Program-made: the position numbers and the translations under genes
From: Ophiocordyceps camponoti-saundersi (nom. inval.)
Taxonomy: Eukaryota; Ascomycota; Sordariomycetes; Hypocreales; Ophiocordycipitaceae
Direction: 5' to 3'
Assembly: GCA_003339415.1 (NCBI GenBank)
Contig: PDHQ01000261.1
Span: forward strand, 1 to 48,567
Length of the DNA: 48,567 bases
Notes under the pieces: model-generated
What the model saw: only the letters and a program-made list of their open reading frames with translations
What the model was told of the DNA's origin: nothing
Databases searched by the model: none
Part shown: positions 20,631 to 30,141 of the stretch, piece by piece
Position numbering within the stretch: position 1 is the stretch's first letter
Layout of the letters: every line of letters starts with the position of its first letter

Positions 20631-20854
20631 AGGGAAAAAGGGGTATTCATGAAATTGTCGAATGACTCCCTGGGTATTTATGCGAGGCCTATTTACTCGG
20701 GTTTCTGTCGGAGGACGTGGTATGCTTAGTCTCACGAACAATGACTTTGGACCAGACAGGTGGTCCTCCCACTTGAATGTGCTCATGCCCTTACGTTGGC
20801 TTTTTGCCTCCTTGTCCTCTATTTTCCTCACTAATATCTCACGACGACGACCCG
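20097..20854. promoter_or_regulatory. SNF2 upstream region with extreme G-tracts
   Basis: About 760 bp between the SNF2 start and the SPC2 stop, both minus strand, so it holds the SNF2 promoter. It contains G21 at 20375-20395, G30 at 20540-20569, then C/G interruptions, G14 at 20580-20593 and G35 at 20595-20629. On the SNF2 coding strand these are C-tracts. No coding sequence; open frames across the tracts are polyglycine or polyproline artefacts. Confidence 0.6.
20375..20629. repeat. Clustered poly-G homopolymers (21, 30, 14 and 35 G)
   Basis: Directly seen runs of guanine, the last three separated only by CCCCGCCCCC and a single C. Tracts of this type can form G-quadruplex/i-motif structures, and they are also common sites of sequencing and assembly length error. 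Confidence 0.95.
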
Positions 20855-21709
20855 TTACTGCTTTGCAGACTTCCGTTTCTTGCCCCCGGTTTTTGCATCT
20901 GCAGAGGACGAGTTGGCGGTAGCGGGCTCGGCAGCCAGGACGGCATCCAGCAGGTCCGGATCGGCATCGAGCAGGTCCTGGGAAGGGAGCTTGCTGCTGC
21001 TGCTCTTGCTGGTGGCACGCTTGGTATCGAGCTTGCCGATGAGTGGTACGGACGAGGCGAGTAGCTCCTGGAAGGGCTTGACGACGAAGCGGCCCGTCTC
21101 ATCGAAGAAGGAGGCGAAGGGGGCGGCCAGGTTGATTACCTGAGCATCTTTTCCGCGACTCTTGACGGAGATTGTGAGACGATAGGTTGGATCGTTTTTT
21201 GTGGTGGCGGTTGCGATGGAGAGCTTGTGGGTTTCCAGAGTCTTAACACACTTGTAATGATGACGGTGCCATGGAATGGATATATGCTGAGAGGGACAGC
21301 TTTACCTCTTCACCCGAAGGAGAGACGCCCTGGTAGATGACACCCTTCTCAACGCGCGTAACCCAGTAAGTCAGCACGGAGTTGACGACTGCGTAGACGG
21401 CGACGGCAACGGTAGTGTACAGCTTCGTGCTGTCGAAGCCGAAGCGGTAATCCCACAGGAAAGCAGCTGCGGCGATGGCGAAGGCGCCGTATCCGAGGCC
21501 GAGGCGCACGTCTGTCAGGTAGTGCGATTGTTTAAAGCGTAGGGAGTTGAGGTAGTTTGGTATGGCGTCGTCGGAGGTGTTTTTAAGGTCTTGGTTTAGG
21601 GGGGAATTGTGATTAGTACGGTTTCTGAGCTGCTTCGCCTTGTTGGCGGGAGGAGGGGGGAGAGTTTACCTGCGAGGTTGTAGACGCTGATCTTCTCTGG
21701 GGAGGCCAT
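20855..21709 (-). CDS. SPC2: Signal peptidase complex subunit 2 (SPC25 family)
   Basis: Non-catalytic subunit of the ER signal peptidase complex, linking it to the translocon. Three exons: 21709-21670, 21589-21306 and 21250 (or 21241) to 20855, giving 239 or 236 residues. The N terminus MASPEKISVYNLA-DLKN matches the cytosolic start of the family. Two membrane helices follow (LGYGAFAIAAAAFLWDYRF and LYTTVAVAVYAVVNSVLTYW), then the V-E-K-G-V-I-Y-Q-G segment. The cytosolic domain ends in a lysine-rich tail (GGKKRKSAKQ). Intron 1 is 21669-21590. Intron 2 has two in-frame acceptors 9 nt apart (after 21251 and after 21242). Downstream neighbour of SNF2 on the same strand. Confidence 0.9.
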
Positions 21710-22154
21710 TTTGAGGGCGTGGTTGTGCTGGGCGTGGGTGTGACGAGCTGAGGTGGCCTGTTTGTCGTTGAAGCTATCATCATCGGAGGGAGAGATGCGG
21801 AGAAAAGTTTTTCCGGGTGTGGGGGGGGGGGATTGACTGTCTAGGGTAGGCTTGATGCTGCTCGTGGCACGGCGTCAGGGACAGACAACTCCTCCGGCTA
21901 AGGCTTTGAACTTGATTCTCTCGCAGCGTTTAGTTTTCGTCTGGATTTATATATCGCGTGAAGTGATGATTACAGTTGCAGATCTTCGAGGTTGATGAAG
22001 TCCCATCGAGTCGTGATCTCCCCTGTACATACCTAGGTATTCACGCATATGAGACTACGGTGAACAAATAGGCTGGCTCTCTGATCGATCGTCGTTTTAC
22101 CTACGGATAGAAGAGAAGCTCTCTCGCTCCTGGATGGCTGGCTACAGTTGCATC
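21710..22154. other. Intergenic region upstream of SPC2
   Basis: About 445 bp. It contains a short G run at 21821-21830 and a CATACCTAGGTATTC element at about 22028. It should hold the SPC2 promoter and the 3' end of the secreted-protein gene on the same strand. No coding sequence seen. Confidence 0.5.
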
Positions 22155-24179
22155 CTAGCCTGACTTCCCCATGGCCGGTTCCGGCACGTCCATCGCCCAA
22201 GGATGAATCGACGGCTGCAGACGCGTGGTGGAAAAGTTCCACTTCGGATTGGCCTCGACCTCGATCCCCTCCAGCAAGGTGACGAACCCCGTAGAGGCCG
22301 TGCCGGCGACGGAGCCTATGCCATCCGCCTCGAGCGACGTGGTGGGAACAACCAGCCAGATGCCGGCCGTCGTCTTCCACACTATCTGGACCGCGCCAAA
22401 GGCCGCCGTCAGCCCCTGGAACCAGATGAAGGTGCCTTCGATGGTCTTGACCAGGGCGCCGAAGAATGTGCTTCCTCCGGCGGAGACTGTCGCCGGCTGG
22501 ATGGTGTCGACGATGACTACCTCTTCGTCCTTGAGCTCGGTCACTGCGCCGGACCCTTGTTCTTGTTCGCCCTTTGCTTCTTTTTCGTCGCCCCTGTCCT
22601 GGCAGGAACACTCCCACTCGATTATTTGAAAGATTTCTTTTCCGCTGTCGTCGATGGGCTCGGCTACTACGACTTCGGGCAGAGGTAGTGGCCCGACTGG
22701 CTTGGGCATTGCCAGCTTCTTTGTTGTATCCGTAGGGGCTGGCAAGTCTGCCGTCAAGACTGTCGCGAAGGCATCCGGAAAGACCGCCGAAAAGACCACC
22801 GAAGAGACGGCCGAAGAGACTGCCGAAGAGACGGCCGAAGAGAATGTCGCTGGGACTTTAGACGGACTTGTCGTCTCGTCCTCGACGGGCTCTTGATCGA
22901 CTGTAGGGGATGGTGAACTGGAAGACGAAAGGGTCGACTGCTGCCGAGAGCTGTCGTCCTTCCCATGATCTTCTGACGCGACGCTGTGGACGCTCTCGCT
23001 ACTGATGGGAGGTGAGATTCCGTCCGAAGCTGCTGGCTGTGTAGTCCCGGGCTGGTCAGACGTTGTGGGAGATGGCTCGACGGCAGGTTCGGGATCCTTT
23101 CCGAGGGTGTTAGCTGTGGCCGATCTATGCTTCGTGAGTCCTAGACAACATACCTTGCAACAAGCTACGTCCCTGAGCGTCCGCCAGGCGGGCATGATTC
23201 CTGGTACTCGTCTCCCAATAAGTGCGTCCAATAGTTCTCGGGCATAAGACCGCTCGTCCCATTTGACCACGACCTGGCTTGCTTCGAACCAGTTCTGTAT
23301 TTTCCTTGCTGTCAGTCGGTTCAAGAGGGAGGCCGTGGGAATCAACGCTTGTGAGCCATACCTCGCATGCCGTCTTCATCTGGCTTTTATAAGTGGCACC
23401 TTGATCGGCCGGGCAGGTCGGCACCTCTATCATATAATCCCCGTTCGCCACGGGACATCCCCTGCGAGGCCTCACCCAGTCGGTGTTTTCATCGGTGTCG
23501 TCACAAATGTTCCGCGCAAAGCTGATCATCTGCTGCAGAACTCGTTCAGCGGTGTACACGGTGGGATAACGGGATCCGTCAAAGTCTCTCGGGTCTACTG
23601 CCGGATGTGCAGACTGCTCGTTTCTCGGGGTCAGACGATCTCGCTCGAGGCCGAAGAAGGGGTGTTTCTGCTTCACCTGACAGCAAGAGTGATGCTGTAT
23701 GCGTCTAAAGCGCAGTGCGACGGCGGGAGTGATGCTTTCTATAGTCGACTGCCTTTGATTCGAGCCGGGACTCGCCAAAACCCTTGCAGTTGGGCTGAGT
23801 CTCTCTAATTGCCTTGAATCATAGTTGAGTCTCGTAAACAGGCTTGAAGCGTCTTTCATGAACTACCGACACCATCCCGTTCCGTTCCGTCAGCCGCGCG
23901 CGTGATGCCTCGCGGCAAGGCAGAGTCGAGGCAACTCACCTGGCAGTCTTCTGTCAGAATGCGCTTATACGTGAAAGTGTAGCTGGTACATGGCTTGTTC
24001 GTGTCAGCTTGGAAACCGGGGTTGTGGCATGCTTCCTGAGGCCTCTGTAGGAGCGTCTTCAGATCGTAATTTGGTCCGCAGTATTTCCGCGCTTGGTCGA
24101 TTAGGAGGAGCGGGCTGAGTGGAAATCGAGCGGTTGACAGTCCGATGAGGACTCCGAAGAGGAGGATTGGTGACTTCAT
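22155..24179 (-). CDS. Secreted cysteine-containing protein of unknown family, Ser-rich middle
   Basis: I do not recognise this family. Four exons with phase-consistent junctions (24179-23940, 23862-23362, 23294-23154, 23096-22155) give 607 residues. A signal peptide (MKSPILLFGVLIGLSTA) is followed by a Cys-bearing N-terminal half: C-G-P-N-Y-D, E-A-C-H-N-P-G, K-P-C-T-S-Y, E-D-C-Q, later SCCQ, NICDDT, RRGCP, VPTCP, TACE and VACCK. Several would form disulfides. A low-complexity Ser/Pro/Thr region then includes five SSAV-like repeats. A C-terminal part of about 110 residues (IVDTIQPATVSAGG..., W- and G-rich) looks folded. The third intron (23153-23097, 57 nt, CTAAC branch) is stop-free and in frame, so it may be retained. 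Introns 1 and 2 are 77 and 67 nt. Extracellular location is inferred; a lineage-specific effector or wall protein is possible. Confidence 0.62.
22777..22847 (-). repeat. 12-bp coding tandem repeat (SSAV units)
   Basis: About five copies of a 12-bp unit, read on the minus strand as Ser-Ser-Ala-Val with substitutions (SSVV, FSAV), in the low-complexity middle of the secreted protein. The copies keep the reading frame, and near-identical units suggest recent expansion. Confidence 0.8.
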
Positions 24180-24783
24180 GTTGGTGACGATATTGAAAGA
24201 GAGGGGGGGAGAAAGAGAAGATGAGTGGGACTGACTTGGGTCTGTCAAGTGCTAATGAGCATGGAAGGGGGCAGACATGATGACCATATCCCGTCTTATA
24301 CGAATGCTCCTCATGCTGTGGCCCTTGAATGGAGGAGAGATAGAGGAGAGTGATGGCTCTCCCTGATTCATCAGGGTCAGGTCGTCGACGGATGTCGATG
24401 GAGGGAGGGGATTTCACGATGTCGATATGTGGTAGAATGTAGGAGAAGGGCATTGCCTTGCTCTTGGCGTCAGCCGTTTCGTTGGCATGTAAGCTGATGG
24501 CTACCGGAGTATCCTGCTATGATTGGCCTGTTGCTTCTATGTACATACATGGTTGTCTGTCTCTCTGTACGGGACGTCTTTACGCGAAGGGGAGAGTTGT
24601 TATACGGCAAACACATGCCTCTGTATCCCCGGACTTGAGAAGGGAAGCGTCATCAGATGATCACAAGATGGATGCGTCAACGCCCCGTATTGCATCCCCA
24701 TTACTGGGAAATTAAAACAGGGTTGTCGGTAAACCTTGGCCTCCCTCCTTATAGGTAGTAGCAAGGTAGGTAGGTTGAGATAC

Positions 24784-24812
24784 GGGGGGGGGGGGGGGGG
24801 GGGGGGGGGGGG
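24784..24812. repeat. Poly-G homopolymer (29 G)
   Basis: Uninterrupted run of 29 guanines followed by four GGAGGT-like units, seen directly. Confidence 0.95.
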
Positions 24813-25283
24813 AGGTGGAGGTGGAGGTGGAGGTGGGAGCCGATGGAATTATGCCGACGGCTACGATGTATGTCCTCGTCTTGTGAAGTCGTTGGCCACT
24901 CAACTCGACATACATGTGCAGATAGGTACATGTATGTATGGGATGAAATAGGTAAGGTAGGCGTCCTGTAACTGGTTGTGGAGTACGGTTCCTCAGTGAT
25001 GTGGACACGAGATATTCCCATGCTCAACTTTTCAGGGAGGCAGAATCATCTGATGTGATTCAACAGATCAGATGATTGTAGCCTCGTACTTGAAAGAGAG
25101 AGAGAGTGTCTTGCCCCTTTTCTACACCTACATACACACCAATATCCTGTAGACTGTGGGGGGTGGCTAGACGATGGCACATCAAGGTTAAGGGGACCGC
25201 GTCATAAACTTAGCATGGCCTTATTCAACTGGCAAAACCGAAAGAAGAGCAACATCAAAAAGCCCGGGATCTTCCTCTTCATT

Positions 25284-25300
25284 CCAATATATATATATAT
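25284..25300 (+). promoter_or_regulatory. CCAAT and TATA-like element of the small secreted protein gene
   Basis: CCAAT at 25284-25288 merges into a (AT)n run to 25300, about 72 bp before the ATG at 25372. The position suits a core promoter with a short leader. Inference from sequence and spacing only. Confidence 0.45.
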
Positions 25301-25371
25301 CCATCCATCTTATACCCGCTCCCATCCCAACTACCAACCCTCATAACGAAGCCCGAAATACCATCTGAAGA

Positions 25372-25868
25372 ATGCAGATCCCAACGGTCTTCATGGCAGC
25401 CCTGCTCATGGCTTCAACCACTGCCACTACTACCTCTCACACTACTACCGTCTCCGTCCCAGCCCCTGCTTCTCACCATCTCGATCCCAGCTCCGGGCCG
25501 ACGCTAAACCGCACGGCACCCGTCCGCAAAGCACGCAACTATCTGGAGAAGGGCCTTCGCAGCTTCTGTCCCGTCTTCACCCGCTCGCCGACCGAAGGTC
25601 TGACGATACCTGCACCGACTATACGGCAGCCGTGGGTTAGTTACTTGTGCCCTACTGACTGCCTTTCCCCCCCCCCTTTCCCCCCTCTGTCATGTTCACG
25701 AGAGGATGTTGGTGCTGATGCTGCTGTGATGGGGGGTCGGGGGAATGAAAACAGTGTAGGAAAAAGGTGAAGCCGGTTCGTAAATGGAGTCATCAGTTGG
25801 AGGCTGAGCAGAGGAGAGCTCTGGAGGAGTTGAGGAACTACAGTATTAGACAGAGGGCGAGCGTGTGA
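25372..25868 (+). CDS. Small secreted basic protein, family unknown
   Basis: Two exons (25372-25635, 25755-25868) joined at a GTTAGT donor and an AAACAG acceptor encode 125 residues. The N terminus MQIPTVFMAALLMASTTA is a good signal peptide, followed by a Thr/Ser/Pro-rich stretch. Then comes VRKARNYLEKGLRSFCPVF, and after the junction C-R-K-K-V-K-P-V-R-K-W and a charged helix rich in Glu, Arg and Leu (about residues 101-118). Two cysteines are seen in the mature part, enough for one disulfide. Many Lys/Arg pairs could be processing sites, so a peptide precursor is possible. Small size, secretion signal and lack of recognisable homology fit a candidate effector, but no function can be assigned. 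It diverges from the other unknown secreted protein gene. Confidence 0.6.
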
Positions 25869-25987
25869 CGCCTTCATCAACTACCAGTAGGCAGGTATGT
25901 TTCACATCGTGAGTAGAGACGGACAGGATAGCCACGTATGTATGGGTTTGGGTAGTAAGAGTATGTGTATGACGCACTTCCCACGAT

Positions 25988-25988
<1 letters not shown>

Positions 25989-26050
<62 letters not shown>
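25989..26050. repeat. Poly-C homopolymer (62 C) abutting an assembly gap
   Basis: Sixty-two consecutive cytosines followed by GCCGCCC and then ten N. The true tract length is unknown because assembly broke here. Confidence 0.95.
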
Positions 26051-26051
<1 letters not shown>

Positions 26052-26057
26052 CCGCCC

Positions 26058-26067
26058 NNNNNNNNNN
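26058..26067. other. Assembly gap (10 N)
   Basis: Ten undetermined bases. The round number suggests a placeholder of unknown true size, so sequence may be missing here. Confidence 0.99.
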
Positions 26068-28827
26068 CTCCTCGTGTCATCAAGAGCGAGTTATCCCCTC
26101 TTGTATGCTTTTGGTGAGTAAGATGTTTTTTTTTCCCCCCTCCCCTCCCTCCCCCCCCCCCCCCCCCCCCCCTTTCTCAGCACTTGGGCGGCGAAGACTT
26201 CCTCGTTGGCATGTATGGCATGCGTTCATAATCTGGGCTGAATGTGTGAAGACTACCATGTAATTGGCTATATCCAGGACGGATCCCAAGCCAGGGGCGT
26301 TCCGATTGGGCATCGTCGTCGCCCCTTTGTCTTGTGTTGCCCTCTTGTGCGGTAGCGGGCCGCCTCTGCCTGGACGCCTTCTTACCTCTCCTCTCCCTCA
26401 GCATGCGCATCTGCAGGTTGGAGGAGTGTGTGTGTGTGTGTGTGTGTGCATCTCTCACTCTCTCTCTCTCACTCTCTCTCACTATCTTCCTCTCTCTCTT
26501 CTCTCTGTCCTCTCTGTCCTCTCTGTCTTCTGCGGCTCGACATATGCCGTGTGCAGTACTTACTTCCGCCCGTCATCGTGATATGCCTAGGGGTATAAGC
26601 TGTCGTTGTTTGTCAGAAGAATGTCGCTTATAACGTCAACCCTGGAAGACCGGCTGGTAGCCTACAGGCCAGAGGCCGTTGATCTTGATATATGGCATGG
26701 CATATACGACTTGTAGCCTGCTTTAGGAATCATGGTCCGAGATTCGACTGATTAGGGGCGCTCGTCCGGAGTGATGGGGATGTTTTGTCTTGATCATCGT
26801 TGTCCTCTCCGTCTACCCGTCTTCCAAGTCTATGACCATATAGAAGAGTCCAGATCTCTTTCGTCTCTGTTCTCTCTCTCTCTCTCTCTCTCTCTGAAGT
26901 AAGTCTACTATCTATCTCTGCCAAGTCCAGCGGTTCGTGCATATCTTCACCCTCACCCCCCCCCCCCCCCCCTGATCAATCACAAGGTTCCCACCTACAC
27001 GCCCTTCTCCTATTCCGCGATACAAAGATGAGCAGCAAAGCACCATCATCACTCAACGTCAACCTCAGCGTTTCCCATGGGTTAGAGTCGAAAGCCTACG
27101 TGTCATTCTTCTAGATCCTCAACTTACCCTCGATATGCCAGGTCTGAGTCTGAAGCACCGAAGCAACCGTCTAAAGAAGTGATCTCCCAGCACAGAAGCG
27201 AGAGTATCCAGCGCTGGCTTCTCGATACCGATTCACGTGTGGTCAAACTTGGCACTCAAGAGCCTCATTAGCACCGATGGCTTGCAGATTGATTGAGGGC
27301 AAAGCAAAGTACAGTGGTGGTGATTGTATATCTAGTATGGTTAGAGCATGTGCAAGTAGTAGCTTATACGATGCGTCCTCAACGAGGAGATGAGGAATTT
27401 GTCGTATCAACTGTCTTCTTGGAAGCAACAGGCACAGCCCCCCTTTGTTCAAGCGATCACGTCTGGTCCAAGGCATGGCCTCAAGCGTTAGTTGAAGTTT
27501 CATCTTGCACCCACAAATCCTTGTATACCATCAAAAGCTGGGGGATTTCTCGCTCATGACAGCGGCTACGTGCATCTCATGATTCAATCCTATATGAAGG
27601 TGGATTAACGGAAGAAGCTGCAACTGCTCTCGGCTCAGCAGTCCGGTGCTATCGAGATCATCCGGACTTTTGCTTCACCAGATGAGGAATCATGACAGTT
27701 CGTCCCGAGTAGCGAATCGAGTCATGTATCATGATTGCATAAAGGGGTCGAGTCGAGGGTGATTGGGCAGCCTGCATGTCCTAGTGCATTGTAACTGTAA
27801 GAACGTACATACACGTCAGAGCCTGCTCTTAAGGCTGAAGAAGTGAAAAAGGAAGAGCTCTTTATGCACAGAATCGTCCATGAACCAGAGATCATGTAAA
27901 TCTTCTGCGCTTCGCCACAAAGGCAACGTTCCCCCCCTAAGCCGAGGCATCGTCATGCGTCCATCCTTAGATTACAAAAGAGAGACAGAATGAAAAGCAG
28001 TCTAAAACATTTTCTTCCCCTGCCATGTGAAACAAGGCAAAAGGCTGAGTCGAAGACCGAACCGTCACTAAGCCCTGGACTAAGGCAGGGACTAGGTCGG
28101 AGCCGAAAAGGAAGCAATCAAGAAAGAAAATGTCCATCCAACCGAGGCTTCTCATCAAGCTCGAGTTATCCGTACAGTGAGAGGAGAGGGAAAAGGGGGG
28201 GAGTAACAAAGAAACAACAGGACGTGCTCGGACTGGCTTGGTGAAATCGTCCGAGCAAGCCAAGACCCCCCTTCCGTCTTCTTGGCCTCAACTAGCACTT
28301 CCGCCGTTCTAGACATTGAAACGAGAAGAATGATACTAAGCTGATGGTGAGGAAAGACAAAGACTCGGTATTCCTTAGTCGAGGAGAAGAGAAGAGAGAG
28401 TTGAGTTAGTTGGTTGGTTAGTTAGTTGCTTAAACGGGGGAACCCAAGGAAGACGGAGAGTGGGGAGAAAGGGGGAAAGGGGGGGTTTGAGCGCGGGCCG
28501 TGTTCCAGATGTCGGAATTTCGAAACGGACTTTGTCAAGAGTCGGATTTTAATCATGACCTTGTTTCTGTCTTTTTTCACTGACAACTTGATAATGAAGC
28601 CTCTTCCTCTTTAATGTCTTTGAGTTTGTGTTGTTGACTTTCCTGTCCTTTTGCTTTCCTTTCCTATTTCCTTCTCTTCTCTTCTCTTCTTCCTTCTGTC
28701 TCTTTCTCTTCATCGGCCGGTCCGAAGTTTTCGATTCTCCGACTCTTGAGGTTGTCGTGATCCTAATCTATCACCGGTTTCTTTTCTTCTTAATACTCTT
28801 CTTCTTCTTTTCTCTTCGTCGGCAATC

Positions 28828-29952
28828 ATGTTCACCTCCAGAAGCCGTCTCTTCTCTCTACTTCTCGCCCTGGCGGTATTCTTCCTCTCCTTTGCTGCGG
28901 CTGCGCCTCAGAGAAACCAGAATGGGAGACAAGGTCGTGGCGGCGGCGGCGGCGGACAGTCCGCTCGAGACAAGGCCATCGCCCAGCAACCCGAGCGTAA
29001 CTTCCAAACCCAGGATGGTTCTACTGTGCTCGATACAACTCAGCAGATCAAGTAATTGCCCTCCCCTGTCCTCCCATTGTAGTATGAATCAACCTTGCTA
29101 ACTCGCATCTCCCTCATCAGCGGCCTCCCTATCCGATTCAGAGTCAGCGCCCCGGCCGAGGCCTTCACACAAAACTCAGGCATCCAAGGCGCCCAGGCGA
29201 CGCCGGGATCGGCTGGAAACTTGGGCATAAACGTTCTCCTGCACGGCGACGGAGGCCAGTCCTTCTTCGAGTTCCCTAATCAGGGCGTCAACGACAACCT
29301 GATGGGCGTCGCCGTCCTGAGCCCTGACCAGAACCTCAAATGGGGAGGCGGCGATCGAGGCAATCAGCAACGAGTAGACGGAGTAGCACACGCGCAAGCC
29401 GTGGCCGATCTCATCACCAAGGTGATGCCGCAGATGGTAGCCTTCGACCCCAACAACGTGGCCTTTACCGGCGTCAGCGGCGGCTCCCTCATGTTGTCTG
29501 GGTTCCTCATGCCGGCCCATATGGGACAGTTCCAGAACTCAAAGGTGCTTCTCAACTGCGGAGGCCTGAAGCCGCAGGTTCAGTTCACGCAACAGGCCCA
29601 GGCTGCCATGGCCAACACGCGGATCCACTGGCAGTCGAGCTTCAACGAGCTCGAATCGCTACAGCAGTCAATCCCCCCGGCGATCAAGGCTTACGAGCAA
29701 GTCGGACAACAGGCAGGCCTCAACAATCAGCAGCTGGGCGCCCTGCAGACGGTGAACAACGCGCCCAAGGGTGGCCACTGCGCCTTTGACGAGAAGAGCT
29801 TCAACAGTGGCGTTCAGCTGATGGCGGACAGTTTCGGTGATGTCATGCTCGACGGAGGCAACGGTCAGCTTGGCAACTTTGCCTTTGGGGACGTGAGGCA
29901 GTCGGTTGTTGGTAACGAGAATCTGCGTTTCGGACAGGAGAAGAGGCAGTAG
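28828..29952 (+). CDS. Secreted alpha/beta-hydrolase-like protein
   Basis: Two exons (28828-29051, 29121-29952) encode 351 residues; intron 29052-29120 has a GTAATT donor and a CTAAC branch. The signal peptide (FSLLLALAVFFLSFAAAA) is followed by an Asn/Gln/Arg/Gly-rich disordered segment. The globular part starts LPIRFRVSAPAEAF. It shows an HGDGG turn (oxyanion-hole type, in INVLLHGDGGQSFFEF), a nucleophile elbow G-V-S-G-G-S in VAFTGVSGGSLMLSGF, and a late GGHCAFD that could supply the catalytic histidine. I infer an extracellular serine hydrolase/esterase. Similar secreted fungal proteins have, as I recall, been labelled 'cyclin-like F-box', which the sequence does not support. The protein ends in Gln/Arg-rich residues. 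The 5' leader is a long CT tract. Confidence 0.75.
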
Positions 29953-30105
29953 ATTTATCGTCGTCGTCGCCTTCGTCGTCTTTGGAGGAGGAGGAGTTAG
30001 AAGAAGAGAAGGGGGAGGAGGAGGAGGAGGCTGTCGATGGCGGACTTGTAGATTGTGTTTTGTTTCCATTTCAGAGGACCTTATTATTATTATTATTACT
30101 ATTAC

Positions 30106-30141
<36 letters not shown>

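Larger units (their letters stand above)
24180..25371. other. Divergent intergenic region with poly-G tract
   Basis: About 1.2 kb between two divergently transcribed secreted-protein genes (minus at 24179, plus at 25372). It holds a 29-G homopolymer at 24784-24812 followed by GGAGGT repeats, an AGGTAGGTAGG element at about 24763 and CATACATG-type repeats. A CCAAT plus (TA)n stretch at 25284-25300 is a plausible TATA region for the plus-strand gene. No coding sequence seen. Confidence 0.5.
25869..28827. other. Gene-poor 3-kb stretch with homopolymers and an assembly gap
   Basis: No convincing gene on either strand. Contents: C62 at 25989-26050 running into the N gap at 26058-26067, C22 at 26151-26172, a (GT)n run at about 26426-26448, CT microsatellites at about 26456-26525 and 26869-26893, and C17 at 26956-26972. 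The final 200 bp before 28828 are strongly pyrimidine-rich leader of the next gene. The longest open frames (for example 27503-27243 minus, 28263-27967 minus) lack a start context, splice partners or family resemblance. Confidence 0.5.

Noticed and set aside
20405..20831. Polyglycine/polyproline frames over the G-tracts
   Set aside because: Homopolymer translation artefacts.
27243..27503. 86-codon minus-strand frame in the gene-poor stretch
   Set aside because: No recognisable domain, no leader-like context and an equally open opposite strand.
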